Assembly (NCBI GenBank): GCA_016715885.1 | Contig: JADJXL010000001.1 | Location: 749,501 to 813,500 of the forward strand | DNA: 64,000 nucleotides | Direction of reading: 5' to 3' | Source: Polyangiaceae bacterium | Lineage (GTDB): Bacteria > Myxococcota_A > Polyangia > Polyangiales > Polyangiaceae | Part shown: positions 18,959 to 28,121 of the stretch, piece after piece | Position numbering within the stretch: position 1 is the first letter of the stretch | How the letters are laid out: each line of letters starts with the position of its first letter | Program-made: the position numbers and the translations under genes | Notes under the pieces: generated by a model | What the model saw: the letters and a program-made list of their open reading frames with translations, nothing else | Database searches by the model: none | What the model was told of the DNA's origin: nothing

Positions 18959-19135
18959 CTTCGACCTCCTCACGCTGGCCCTGCGACCAGACTCTGCCGC
19001 AAGCAAATCCACTCTGCGTCCAAGCGTAACGTCGTCGGCGCGCCGTCACGCAGGCGTCATGCCGTCGTCAGGTCGGGCGTGATCTCGCGCTCGTGCTGCG
19101 AGCAGATGCTCCAATGCCGCGGTACACTGCGCCGC

Positions 19136-20587
19136 ATGCGTCCTCTGTTCGCCGTGTTTCCAGCTCTCGTCCTTGCCGCCGCGTGTACTCCTGTCGAACA
19201 ACCCGCACACCCCAAGACCGAAGGTTCCTCGTCGGCGCCGGCTTCATCGAGTGCCGCCATGCCGCAGCCCAAGACGGAGCAAACGACCGCAGCGGCAACA
19301 CCATCCGCAGCGGTCGAGTTTGTCGAGGACGATCTCGAGGCAGCCACGGCGCGGGCGCGGACCGAGAAGAAAGCGCTCTTTGTCGATGCGTGGGCGCCCT
19401 GGTGCCACACGTGTTTGAGCATGAAGAACTACGTGCTCGTCGACCCGTCGCTAAAGCCCTTGGCTGATCGCGTGGTCTTCGCGTCGGTCGATACGGACAG
19501 GCCTTCGAGCGGCGCGTTTCTCGAGCGTTACAAGATGAGCTTTTGGCCGACGTTCTTCGTTATCGATCCGAACAGCGGGGATGTCGTTGCGTATTTCCCG
19601 GGAGCTGCATCGGCGCGTGAGATGAAGACGTTCATCGAAGATGCGCTGCATGTGATGGATGCCAACGCCAAGCCTGGTGATCCGCTCTTGCTGCTCGCGC
19701 GGGCAAGCAATGCGCGTGCGGCAGGAGATGCCAAAAAAGCGCTCGCTCTATACAACGAGCTCCTTGCGAAAACGGATGCGAAGTGGCCCCGACGCAGCGA
19801 AGCTTTGGCGGGCAAGCTCAACGCGCTCGCATCGAGCGGCGATCCCGATGGATGCGCACGTTTTGGAACGGCGCACATCGACGAGATCACGGGGGCCGCG
19901 GCGCCGGCGGACTTCGCATCGATCATGCTCACGTGCGCCGGCAAGCTTGCGAAGAGCGCCACGCAGGAAGCGGCGAAGAAGAAAGCACTCGCGCGAATCG
20001 AAGCACTCGTTGCATCGCCTCCGCCCGAGTCGACGGTGGACGACCGCGCAGACGTGCTCGCGATGTTGGCGTCGGCAAGAAGCGAAGTTGGGGATACGGA
20101 CGGAGCGCGTGTGGCGCATGAAAAGCGGCTGGCGATGATGGAACAGGCAGCGCGAGAAGCGAAGACGCCGGAGATCGCAGCAACGTACGACTACGGTCGA
20201 GCGATCTCGTACTTGGCGCTCGGGCGCGCGGAAGAAGCGATGCGGATGCTCGAAGCTCGCGAGCGGGAGATGCCGAAGTCGTACGATCCGCCGGCCCGAT
20301 TGGCGAACGTGCTGCTGCGCATGGGAAAGCTCGATGCAGCGCTTGCAGCGAATGGTCGCGCGGTAGCGCTTTCGTATGGTCCGCGGCGTCTCGGGTACTT
20401 GCGCTTGCGCGGGGACATCCAGGCGCGGCTCGGGGACAAGCAGGGGCAGATTGCGACGTTGCGCGAGGAAATTGCGGGGCATGAAGCGCTTCCGAAGGGG
20501 CAGCTCAGCACGGCGCAGCTCGAGGCTGCAAAGAAGCGGCTTGCAGCAGCGCTTGGGGAAGGATCGCCGGCGCCGAAAGGGCGGTAG
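19136..20587 (+). CDS. Thioredoxin-like lipoprotein with TPR-type repeats
   Basis: 483 residues, ATG at 19136. The signal has a lipobox (LVLAAAC). A Ser/Ala/Pro-rich tether of about 40 residues follows. The thioredoxin-like domain (about 60-180) has the active site WCHTC, Cys90 and Cys93, and a later cis-Pro in FWPTFFV. The rest is helical and Ala-rich with TPR-like pairs (LLLARASNARAAGDAKKALALYNEL; ISYLALGRAEEAMRML). It probably acts in the periplasm as a disulfide reductase or isomerase of the DsbD/TlpA type that also docks proteins. A strong hairpin lies just past the stop. Confidence 0.88.
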   Translation: MRPLFAVFPALVLAAACTPVEQPAHPKTEGSSSAPASSSAAMPQPKTEQTTAAATPSAAVEFVEDDLEAATARARTEKKALFVDAWAPWCHTCLSMKNYVLVDPSLKPLADRVVFASVDTDRPSSGAFLERYKMSFWPTFFVIDPNSGDVVAYFPGAASAREMKTFIEDALHVMDANAKPGDPLLLLARASNARAAGDAKKALALYNELLAKTDAKWPRRSEALAGKLNALASSGDPDGCARFGTAHIDEITGAAAPADFASIMLTCAGKLAKSATQEAAKKKALARIEALVASPPPESTVDDRADVLAMLASARSEVGDTDGARVAHEKRLAMMEQAAREAKTPEIAATYDYGRAISYLALGRAEEAMRMLEAREREMPKSYDPPARLANVLLRMGKLDAALAANGRAVALSYGPRRLGYLRLRGDIQARLGDKQGQIATLREEIAGHEALPKGQLSTAQLEAAKKRLAAALGEGSPAPKGR

Positions 20588-20615
20588 GTAAGGTTTGTCC
20601 GGGCCTAAAATGGGA

Positions 20616-20650
20616 AGCTCCCGCCGCGAAGCGAGTTCGGGGCGGGAGCT
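20616..20650. terminator. Bidirectional hairpin between convergent genes
   Basis: A perfect 10-bp stem: AGCTCCCGCC at 20616-20625 pairs with GGCGGGAGCT at 20641-20650 around a 15-nt loop. It lies between the thioredoxin-like gene and the convergent lipoprotein gene. There is no clear U-tract on either side, so termination could be Rho-assisted. The position and stem strength support a shared terminator. Confidence 0.6.
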
Positions 20651-20674
20651 GAGTGGGGAAGGGTAGGGGACGAG

Positions 20675-21684
20675 TTACCTGACGAGTGCTGTGCCTTCTT
20701 TGAGGACGCAGTGCAGGTATTCCGGATGGCAGTACGTCTGGAAGTCGGGGTTGATGCCCGAGCCGTAGATGCGACCTGCTGCCGGGTCTGCTCTCGGATC
20801 GCAGTTTTCGTCGGGGCCCGGTTGCGATCGTCACCAACGACGACTACGGTCTCATCCTTGTCGTTGGGTCGCCGTATTGGGATCGTCATCGTCGTTGTCG
20901 CTCGGCCGGCGTCTTGGGATCGCCGTCGTTGTCCTCCCGCGACGACTTGGCCCACAGCCGAGACCGGATTACCGCAGAAGACGGCCGGGTAGACGCCGTT
21001 GAACTTGTACTCGACGGAGCAGCCTGCCTGGACGTCTTCGAACCTCATGTTGCCGACGACCTGGGTGCCGGGCACGCCGGTGGTGACGTAGAAGTGAACG
21101 TCTTTCCACTCCTGGCGGTAGTGGACGGCGGGCAAGGTGTCGACGACCATGCCCATGTCGTCGAGAACGTCGAATGCTGCGACGTTCATTTCGGCAGTCG
21201 AGAGCGGTGCCGAGGACGTGCCGGTGTAGCAGAGGTCCTGCTCATCGGGGAACGTCCCGTAGTCACCTAGCGCGTAGGGTTTGTCGTCGGCATCGGTGCC
21301 CGCACCATCGCGCTCCTGGAGGAGCCCGCCCATGGTCGATGACTGGGCGGCAATGTTGCGGGTGTTGTAGTCGGCGCCTGTGTTTTCGGCGTTGCGCGTC
21401 AAGTACGTGCTGAAGCCGACATGCTCAACCTTGGACAGCCCTGGGCAGTCGGGAAAGCTGTCATCCAATTCGTACTGTGCACACGCGGCGCCGTATCGCC
21501 TGTACGCGTTTTCGTAGCAGGCGGAGTCGCCGCTGACGACTTCGCCGTACACGATCGTGAACGGCCCATGGCCGACGGCGCATTGCATCTTGGGGCCTTC
21601 GCACGAGGCACCCGAGAGCGCGAAGAGGGCGACGCCGGCGAGGCCGACGATGCCTAGCAGAGCGTCATGAAAACGTCGCTTCAT
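20675..21684 (-). CDS. Lipoprotein of unknown function, reading frame apparently broken near the 3' end
   Basis: The start ATG at 21684 follows a GGAAG Shine-Dalgarno; a lipobox ALSGASC gives a lipoprotein. The main frame runs as a convincing Cys-containing domain to about 20955 (FCGNPVSAVGQVVAG). It then becomes Arg/Thr-rich nonsense to a stop at 20605, which would place the downstream hairpin inside the gene. From about 20830 a second frame resumes sensible sequence (DENCDPRADPAAGR, then GINPDFQTYCHPEYLHC) and ends at TAA 20675. I read this as one gene with one or more frameshifts in an Asp-rich repeat (20835-20955), either real decay or sequencing error. It lies downstream of the TonB-dependent receptor gene. 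Confidence 0.6.
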
Positions 21685-21714
21685 GATGTTCTTCCTTTCG
21701 TTTCCCATCGGTCC

Positions 21715-24700
21715 TCAGAAGGTCACCCGAGCGTTGATGCGGATTTGCCGCGGCGTCTGGTAGGACGTCGGGTTCTGCCAGTTCGGGTTGATATCCGCGG
21801 GATCGAATGGTGATCCGTCGGTGTACCGCAGAACCTTCTGGTTCTGAGGATCCGCTGACACGATCTGGCCATCCTTGTTCGGGATGTTGTCTTTCGAGCA
21901 GTCTTTGCAGGGAAGCACATCCGCTGCCGTGTAGTTCTGGTCGAAACCCGTGGCCTGTTGGAAGTTGAACAGGTTGAAGATGTCGACGCCGAGCGTGACG
22001 GCGTTGGTCTTGCTGAACTGGTAGCCCAGCGTGATGTTCGTGTCGATACTGTGTCGCCACGGGTTCCGGTCGAACGTACCACGCGGCAGAATGAACACCT
22101 CGGCAGCACCGTAGATCGGGTGTGAACCGAGGACGTTCTGCGGCGTGCCACTGAGACCAGTGTAGCCGAGACCCAGGTTGATCGTCACGTTGTGGGGCAG
22201 CGTGAATTCCTTCGCGCCGAACACCTTGATCACGTGACGACGGTCGCCCGGGAGGTCACCGGTGCGGTTGTCGAGGAGCGAGATCAGGTCGAAGTCCGAG
22301 TTGATGTTCGGGTCGAGCTGACCGGTTTCCGGCCGGAACAAGCCGGCGATGTTACCGCGGTTCCACGACAACGTGTAGTTGACCTGGGCGAGCCACTGCT
22401 TCGAGAAGGACTTCTGGAAGTAGACCATGAACGAGTCATAGTCGCGGGTTGCCTTCGGGAAGTCCTTTGCGATGCCGTAGCCGGGGTTGCCGATGAAGTA
22501 CGTCGTCGCTTCATCGCGGCTCATGTCTTCGACGGCATAGTTCAACCACTGCTTGGTGTACGCAGCGCCGACGCGCGAGTCGGTGATGATTTCGTACTCG
22601 CCACCGATGACGAACTGATCCGACGACTGCGGCTTGATGTCCGGATCGACGGGGACGCGGTCACCACCGATGAGCACGTGCTTCTGGTTCGCATCGTACG
22701 GACCGCCCAGCCCGAGGTAGTTGCTGATGTCGCGACACTCGGGGCCGGGGTTGAGCGGATCGCACGTAGCCGTCGGGCGCACCGCGATGGTGTTGAGCTC
22801 GCCGGGGAACGAACGATCGACCAGGTTGAGCGTGACGGCCTGGTAGAACCGCGCGAAGTTGGCGGTGATCTTGGCACGACCTTCACGAGTCGGATCCCAG
22901 ATCGCGCCGATGCGCGGCGACCACTGGTTCGGCAAGGACAAACCGACGTTGCCGTCGTTGCCCGTGACGACCTGCGCGTCGTACCGCACGCCGAGGTTCA
23001 CCGTGACGCGGTCGAGGATGTTCCAGCTATCCTGGACAAACCCACCGACCGTCGTCGATGTCGACGTCGATTCGAAGACGTTGATGTCGACGACTTGATC
23101 CGGTCCCTCGAGGAAGCCGTAGTGACGGAAGTCCGCGATCGTCGTGCCAGCAACGCTCTCGCGATACAGCACGCCGCCGCCATAACCCTTGCGGTTCGTA
23201 TAGGTGAGAACCTCGAAGTCCACACCAGCCTTGATCGTGTGCTCGCCAAGCGCCTTGAGAATTCCCGTGGCGATCACGCGACCTTGGTAGCGGTTGTTCG
23301 TGCCGATGTTCATGAACCCGGCACCGCCCGTGCGGTACGAAGTCACCGGACAAATCGCATTGACGAAACGACCGTCGCCGGTTGGATCGCATTGCGCGCG
23401 CGCAGCGTCTGGCAGGTTTTCGAACTGGGTGATTGACTGGCGACCACGCAAGATGCCCGTGGCTGGGTCGCGGACCGTGCTGTTGCGGCGCCATGACATA
23501 CCGGGCTGACCTGCGAGCGTCGCCGGGTTGCCGATGTCGTCGACGTTCGTGCCGTCTGCAGCACCCGTTTCGAGCGTGTTGTAGACCCAGCCGAGCGTTG
23601 CATCGATCAAGAACTTCTTGTTCATGAACGCTGACGAGCTCTTCAACACGACGCTGTTATTGAACGCATTGAGCGTTCCGCCGAGTGCGCTGTAGGGACC
23701 GACGAGGTTACCGACTGCGATGCCTCCGTCCTGCGAATCGATGCCGTACGTGCCGTTGCCGCCGGACGTCGAAGGCGCACCGAACACCGTCAAGGTCACG
23801 TTGTGATCTTGGTTGATGTTCCACGTCAGCTTGCCGATGTATTGCGTCACCTGCTGATCGGCATAGTAGCGCTGCGACGTCCCTGGAAGGGCCGTGGTGC
23901 GCTGGAAACCGGTTTCCGGATCGATCACCGGAACGGCGGTATCGAGTATGTCGTCGGTTCCCGGGACCCACTTGCCGGCGAAGTCCGGGTCCGGCATGAA
24001 CCGGTCTTCGATCGTGGCGTTCAAGCTGTTCAGCGTGCGGTCCAAGTTGTAGCGCTGCAGCGCGACTTGGAAGCCGGCGAAGAACCAGAGTTTGTCCTTC
24101 AGGATCGGACCACCGATCTCGAAACCGAAGTCGCGAATCGCGCCGAGCGACGGGTTTGTCTGGATAACCCCGCCCTCACGCGCGATCTGCGTGCGTTGTC
24201 CTTCGAAGGCACCCGGCGTGATCGAGCCGAACACCGATCCGTGGAATTCGTTCGAACCGCTCTTCGTGACGACGTCCATGACGCCGCCGATCGAGCGACC
24301 GTACTCGGGCAGGTAGCCTGCCGTAATGATGTTGACTTCCTTGACGAACTCTGCCGAGAGCGGCACGGCGTTGACGCCGAACGCAGGATCGTTCGCGGAA
24401 ACGCCGTCGATGATGAAGGCGTTTTCAGGTGAAGTCGTGCCGTTGACGGACGTGCCGTACTGGTCCGCGTTTGCGCCAGGGGCGATCTGCGCAAGACTCT
24501 CGAAAGAACGCGACGCGCCGCCTTTGCCGGACGGAGCGTTCACCGCGAGCCTTCGTGTGAGCTCTTGATCGATCGTCGTCGCGATACGTGACGAACCAAC
24601 GTCGACGACGGGGGCTCGAGCTTCGACGACTTCGCTGATGACACCCGTCAAGGGCAACAGCAAGATGTTGACTCTAACGGTAGAACCGCTCGTCAACTTG

Positions 24701-24999
24701 ATGCCACCGCGAGAAGAGGGCTTGAACTCCTGCCCCCCGTCTGCGCTGACTGCATATCCTTCGCCAGGTGGGATCTGTGGGACGCGGAAGTTACCTCCAG
24801 CGTCGGTCACGACGATCTGCTCACCTTGGAGCGCAGGGGACGTCACCGTGATGACGACGTCCGGAATTGGTGCTTGTGTTGCCGCGTTGCGCACCTGGCC
24901 GGTGATCACAGCATCTGCGGCATAAGCCGAGCTGGATGCGATCAGAACGACGGATGGTACCACCGCGGCCAACAGGCCTAGTCTGTCTCTGAGAATCAC
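21715..24999 (-). CDS. TonB-dependent outer-membrane receptor with carboxypeptidase-like regulatory domain
   Basis: 1094 residues from a GTG at 24999 with a strong GGAGGG site; longer in-frame starts give a non-signal N terminus. A signal peptide (ending SSAYA) is followed by a carboxypeptidase-regulatory-like domain (ITGQVRNAATQAPIPDVVITV, about 27-105). A plug follows (SFESLAQIAPGANADQYG; VNIITAGYLPEYGRSIGG), then a large 22-strand-type barrel with many aromatic strand ends and a terminal INARVTF. Proteins with this layout import large or complex ligands. It is divergent from tonB-exbB-exbD-exbD, its likely energy supply. Confidence 0.93.
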   Translation of the reverse strand: MILRDRLGLLAAVVPSVVLIASSSAYAADAVITGQVRNAATQAPIPDVVITVTSPALQGEQIVVTDAGGNFRVPQIPPGEGYAVSADGGQEFKPSSRGGIKLTSGSTVRVNILLLPLTGVISEVVEARAPVVDVGSSRIATTIDQELTRRLAVNAPSGKGGASRSFESLAQIAPGANADQYGTSVNGTTSPENAFIIDGVSANDPAFGVNAVPLSAEFVKEVNIITAGYLPEYGRSIGGVMDVVTKSGSNEFHGSVFGSITPGAFEGQRTQIAREGGVIQTNPSLGAIRDFGFEIGGPILKDKLWFFAGFQVALQRYNLDRTLNSLNATIEDRFMPDPDFAGKWVPGTDDILDTAVPVIDPETGFQRTTALPGTSQRYYADQQVTQYIGKLTWNINQDHNVTLTVFGAPSTSGGNGTYGIDSQDGGIAVGNLVGPYSALGGTLNAFNNSVVLKSSSAFMNKKFLIDATLGWVYNTLETGAADGTNVDDIGNPATLAGQPGMSWRRNSTVRDPATGILRGRQSITQFENLPDAARAQCDPTGDGRFVNAICPVTSYRTGGAGFMNIGTNNRYQGRVIATGILKALGEHTIKAGVDFEVLTYTNRKGYGGGVLYRESVAGTTIADFRHYGFLEGPDQVVDINVFESTSTSTTVGGFVQDSWNILDRVTVNLGVRYDAQVVTGNDGNVGLSLPNQWSPRIGAIWDPTREGRAKITANFARFYQAVTLNLVDRSFPGELNTIAVRPTATCDPLNPGPECRDISNYLGLGGPYDANQKHVLIGGDRVPVDPDIKPQSSDQFVIGGEYEIITDSRVGAAYTKQWLNYAVEDMSRDEATTYFIGNPGYGIAKDFPKATRDYDSFMVYFQKSFSKQWLAQVNYTLSWNRGNIAGLFRPETGQLDPNINSDFDLISLLDNRTGDLPGDRRHVIKVFGAKEFTLPHNVTINLGLGYTGLSGTPQNVLGSHPIYGAAEVFILPRGTFDRNPWRHSIDTNITLGYQFSKTNAVTLGVDIFNLFNFQQATGFDQNYTAADVLPCKDCSKDNIPNKDGQIVSADPQNQKVLRYTDGSPFDPADINPNWQNPTSYQTPRQIRINARVTF

Positions 25000-25050
25000 G
25001 AGCCCTCCATCCCTCCAGAAACGTGGGCCAAGTAGTGATAATGGCGGCCG

Positions 25051-25080
25051 ACTATACGCACGGGTCGCGGCGGTGAACAA
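25051..25080 (-). promoter_or_regulatory. Sigma-70-like promoter of the TonB-dependent receptor
   Basis: On the minus strand TTGTTC (25080-25075) and TATAGT (25056-25051) stand 18 nt apart. This is a fair match to a housekeeping -35/-10 pair. The predicted start of transcription near 25044 leaves a leader of about 45 nt before the GTG at 24999. It is a pattern match only; I cannot test activity. Confidence 0.45.
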
Positions 25081-25276
25081 TAGTTCTGTTACGCCTCGGT
25101 GTACTTTTTTTGTTCTTCCTCGAACCTGCCCCGACGCACCCTCGAAAGACCGAGAACAACCCCGCCGCCACCGCCCTAGGGGGTCATTCTCCAACTCCCA
25201 CGTTGCATTTGGCGCGTCGATACCACTTTCGGGTCTCGCACTTCAGCCAGTTTTCGTCTATCAGGGCTAGAGGATC

Positions 25277-26023
25277 ATGTTCGATTCGGTTCTAGGTCGC
25301 GACAACATACCCAAAGGTCGCCTCGGCACAGGCGCCGTCCTGTCCGTGGCTGTTCACGCCGCTGCGATCCTGCTCGTCCTCTGGGTGAGCACGAGACCAA
25401 AGGAAGTGAAGGTCGACGCACCCGAAGTTACGTTCGTCGCACCACCTCCACCGCCACCTCCGCCACCGCCACCTCCTCCAGCAGGAGGTGCGAAGAAGCC
25501 GAAGGTGGAAAAACCCAGACCGGTCAAGAAGCCGGACACGATCGTCGAGACAAAAGAGGAGCCCAAGCCCGAGGACAAACCCCCGGAGAAGGAACCCGAA
25601 CCGGAAGCTCCCGAAACGCCCGAGAGCGGCGAGGGTGAGCCCGGTGGTGTTCCCGGTGGTGTTCCCGGTGGTGTTCCCGGCGGCGTGCCCGGTGGTGTTG
25701 TCGGAAGCCCAACGCCTCCACCACCGCCACCTCAAAACATCACCATTCCTTTCGGCGCTGGCATGACGCAGCCCTCGCAGGTGGGTGGCCCAGCATTGTC
25801 CTTGCCCCCCGCAGCGATCGCCGCCCACGTTTCGGGCGTCTTCATCGCTCGCTGCACCATCACCGAATCCGGTTCCGTCGAAGGGTGCAGCGTCATCAAA
25901 GGCTTGCCCCACTCGGATGAACACATCCTTCGCATCTTGACATCGCGAAAGTATTCGCCCGTGATCTTCGAGGGCAAACCCCAACGAGTTTACTTCACGT
26001 TCAAGTTCACCTTCAAAGGCTAA
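25277..26023 (+). CDS. tonB: TonB-family energy transducer
   Basis: 248 residues, ATG at 25277 with AGAGGA upstream. One N-terminal transmembrane helix (about 20-40, AVLSVAVHAAAILLVLWV) is followed by a run of 13 Pro, then alternating Lys-Pro and Glu-Pro stretches. Next is a five-fold GGVP repeat made by near-identical 12-nt DNA units. The C-terminal TonB domain (about 170-248) carries the CxxxxSGxVxxC pattern (ARCTITESGSVEGC) and ends FTFKFTFKG. It would span the periplasm and pass proton-motive force energy to receptors. It heads an operon with exbB and two exbD genes. Confidence 0.93.
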   Translation: MFDSVLGRDNIPKGRLGTGAVLSVAVHAAAILLVLWVSTRPKEVKVDAPEVTFVAPPPPPPPPPPPPPAGGAKKPKVEKPRPVKKPDTIVETKEEPKPEDKPPEKEPEPEAPETPESGEGEPGGVPGGVPGGVPGGVPGGVVGSPTPPPPPPQNITIPFGAGMTQPSQVGGPALSLPPAAIAAHVSGVFIARCTITESGSVEGCSVIKGLPHSDEHILRILTSRKYSPVIFEGKPQRVYFTFKFTFKG

Positions 26024-26032
26024 ATGTATCCC

Positions 26033-26047
26033 GCCCGTCTTGCGGGC
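26033..26047 (+). other. Small stem-loop in tonB-exbB spacer
   Basis: GCCCG (26033-26037) pairs with CGGGC (26043-26047) around TCTTG, ten bases past the tonB stop. It could be a weak attenuator or an RNA-stability element within the operon. No U-tract follows, so full termination is unlikely. Confidence 0.3.
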
Positions 26048-26112
26048 ACTAGGAACATCGACTCCGACCCAACGTCATTTCGAGAACGCGCGAGGGAGGC
26101 GCGACCCGGAAC

Positions 26113-26820
26113 ATGGATTTCTCACTTGCTGGACTCTGGCACGAAATGGGCTTTTTCGCCCGCTTGGTCGTCATCACGTTGCTCCTGATGAGCCTCGCGT
26201 CGATCCTCGTCTTCGGCGAACGGCTCGTCGTGTCGCTGATGTCGAAGGGGCAGTCCCAACAGTTCGCTGCCAAGCTCGCCACCATCCTCACCAAAGACGA
26301 TCTCGACGTCGCTGCAGACACCAAGTTCGGCAAGGACATCGGCTATCTCGGCCGCGTGATTCGCGCGGGCCTGTCTGCATACAAAGGCACCCGAAGCGCT
26401 GACAAAGATCTCTGCTTCGAATCCGTCGCTCGCGCCCTCGAACGACAGCAACAGCGCGAGCTCGTTGCCCTCAAGCGCGGCTACGGCATCCTCGCCACCG
26501 TCGCATCCACGGCGCCCTTCGTCGGCCTCGTCGGTACCGTCATGGGTATCGTCACCGCCTTCCAAAAGATGGCATCCAGCGGCTCCGGTGGTCTCGGCAC
26601 GGTGTCCGCAGGTATCGCCGAAGCTCTCGTCACGACAGCCGTCGGCCTCATCGTCGCCATCACCGCCGTCTGGGCCTTCAACTACCTGTCCGGTTGGACG
26701 GACGATCGCTCGGTCGACATGTCCGAATCGTCCAACGAATTTCTCGACGTCGTCGCTCGTCACCTCGCAACCGGCGACAGCCGCGGCGAAGAAAGCGACG
26801 AAAAAGAGGCCGCTGCGTAG
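26113..26820 (+). CDS. exbB: ExbB/TolQ/MotA-family proton-channel protein
   Basis: 235 residues with three membrane segments at about 12-34, 124-150 and 165-192. The signature GLVGTVMGIVTAFQKMA and the following GIAEALVTTAVGLIVAI are typical of the MotA/TolQ/ExbB family. ExbB forms the pentameric channel around ExbD in the inner membrane and powers TonB. It stands 89 nt downstream of tonB and 78 nt upstream of the first exbD. Confidence 0.93.
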   Translation: MDFSLAGLWHEMGFFARLVVITLLLMSLASILVFGERLVVSLMSKGQSQQFAAKLATILTKDDLDVAADTKFGKDIGYLGRVIRAGLSAYKGTRSADKDLCFESVARALERQQQRELVALKRGYGILATVASTAPFVGLVGTVMGIVTAFQKMASSGSGGLGTVSAGIAEALVTTAVGLIVAITAVWAFNYLSGWTDDRSVDMSESSNEFLDVVARHLATGDSRGEESDEKEAAA

Positions 26821-26898
26821 TGATTCAATCGGCCCCGAAACGTCGATGTTTCGTCAGGCCAAACCGAAGGCTCATCCCAACTCGGAGCAAGTGTCCCC

Positions 26899-27312
26899 AT
26901 GGGAATGGCAGTTGGCGGCAACAAAGGCGGCTTCAAGAGCGACATCAACGTCACGCCCCTCGTCGACGTCGTGCTCGTTCTCTTGATCATCTTCATGGTC
27001 ATCACGCCCATGCTCCAGCGTGGCAAGGACGTGAAGCTGCCTCCGTCGAGATCAATCGAAGAAAAAGGTGCCGAAGACGATCCGCTCATCTTGTCGATCA
27101 CGACAGAGAAGAAGATCTACATCGAGAGCACCGAATACAGCGAAACCGACTTCGTCCCGGCTCTCACCAAGGAGCTCGAAGCCAAACCCGGCCGCAAGCT
27201 CCTGCTCAAAGGCGACGAAGCGCTCGAAGTCGGTGCCGTCCGTAACCTCATGGACATGACCCACAAGGCCGGCGCGAAAAGCGTCGCTCTCGGCGTCGAA
27301 CAGTTGAAGTAG
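26899..27312 (+). CDS. exbD: ExbD/TolR-family protein, first copy
   Basis: 137 residues, ATG at 26899. The single transmembrane helix holds the proton-carrying Asp in NVTPLVDVVLVLLIIFMV (about 17-38). A periplasmic ExbD domain with a LLLKGDEALEVGAVRNLMD core follows. It would pair with ExbB to turn proton flow into TonB movement. It is followed 19 nt later by a second exbD. Confidence 0.92.
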   Translation: MGMAVGGNKGGFKSDINVTPLVDVVLVLLIIFMVITPMLQRGKDVKLPPSRSIEEKGAEDDPLILSITTEKKIYIESTEYSETDFVPALTKELEAKPGRKLLLKGDEALEVGAVRNLMDMTHKAGAKSVALGVEQLK

Positions 27313-27331
27313 CGCAGCGGAGTCGAATCAG

Positions 27332-27784
27332 ATGAGCAAGAAGATGCGGAAGCTGTCCATCAAGCCAGCTTCTCAACTCAACTCCGACATCAACGTCACG
27401 CCCCTCATCGACATCGTGCTCGTGATGTTGATCATCTTCATGGTCGTTACACCGCTGCTCGAGAAAAACCTCGACGTACGCGTGCCCGAAACCGAGAAGG
27501 TCGATACCGTCACCGAGGTTCCTCCGGACCAACTCGTCGTTCGCATCAGTGCAGACAACAAACTGCGCATCAACTTCGACGAAGTTTCCCAAGAGGAATA
27601 CATCGACAAACTCAAGGCGAGGCTCGATCGGTACAAGAAAGACACCGATAAGGTCGTCTTCTTCATCTCCGATGACAAGGCCAACTACGGCCGCCTCGTC
27701 GCTGCATTCGACGGGGCCAAACAAGCCGGCGCCAAGGTCCTCGGCATGATGACCACCCCGCCCGAAGACGAAGAGAAGAAGTAG
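27332..27784 (+). CDS. exbD: ExbD/TolR-family protein, second copy
   Basis: 150 residues. Its membrane segment matches the first copy (NVTPLIDIVLVMLIIFMVV) with the conserved Asp. The periplasmic domain is clearly different, with long charged stretches (DKLKARLDRYKKDTDKVVFFISDDK). Two ExbD paralogues with one ExbB are common in TonB loci of this bacterial group and may form mixed dimers in the channel. The gene ends 14 nt from the convergent small lipoprotein gene. Confidence 0.92.
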   Translation: MSKKMRKLSIKPASQLNSDINVTPLIDIVLVMLIIFMVVTPLLEKNLDVRVPETEKVDTVTEVPPDQLVVRISADNKLRINFDEVSQEEYIDKLKARLDRYKKDTDKVVFFISDDKANYGRLVAAFDGAKQAGAKVLGMMTTPPEDEEKK

Positions 27785-27798
27785 CTCCTACCCGCCGC

Positions 27799-28104
27799 TC
27801 AAGGCACTCCCAAGAGCGCCTTGCAGCTCTCCGTTGCATTCATGCACCCATCGATTGCGCTGCAGTTCTCGCACTCCGCAACGCATACCGACATCGCCTT
27901 GTCCAAGGTCGTATCGCAAGCACCGCAGTCCGCCGTGCACTTGGACAAACACATCATTTGCTCGGCGTTCGCCTGCTTCGAGCAACTCGTGATGTCGTTC
28001 TGACACGAGGTCGGAACCGCACACGTAGGCTCGTACTCGACGCTTGGAAACGTGCACGATGCCCACGCAAGGCAAAGCGCTAGCCCCAGGGCTGCATGGC
28101 GCAT
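27799..28104 (-). CDS. Small Cys-rich lipoprotein
   Basis: 101 residues from the ATG at 28104. The lipobox is LAWASC. The mature part contains 12 more Cys spaced as Cx5-6C and Cx2-3C (for instance CLSKCTADCGAC), enough for six disulfides. Repeated Cys spacing suggests a small disulfide-knotted surface protein. It is the last gene of the minus-strand operon that begins near 34402. Confidence 0.75.
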   Translation of the reverse strand: MRHAALGLALCLAWASCTFPSVEYEPTCAVPTSCQNDITSCSKQANAEQMMCLSKCTADCGACDTTLDKAMSVCVAECENCSAIDGCMNATESCKALLGVP

Positions 28105-28121
28105 GCTCACCTCGAGCACCG

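Noticed and set aside
20605..20674. Main-frame extension of the broken lipoprotein gene to a stop at 20605
   Set aside because: The extension is low-quality Arg/Thr/Ser sequence, runs through a perfect hairpin, and a better C terminus exists in another frame.
22192..23436. Plus-strand open frame of 414 codons
   Set aside because: It is antisense to the TonB receptor barrel. The predicted protein is Arg/Asp/Val-rich without domain features.
25640..25705. Short tandem repeats that might suggest a CRISPR or VNTR
   Set aside because: They are 12-nt coding repeats (GGVP) inside tonB with no spacers. They are noted with the gene as a possible slippage site only.
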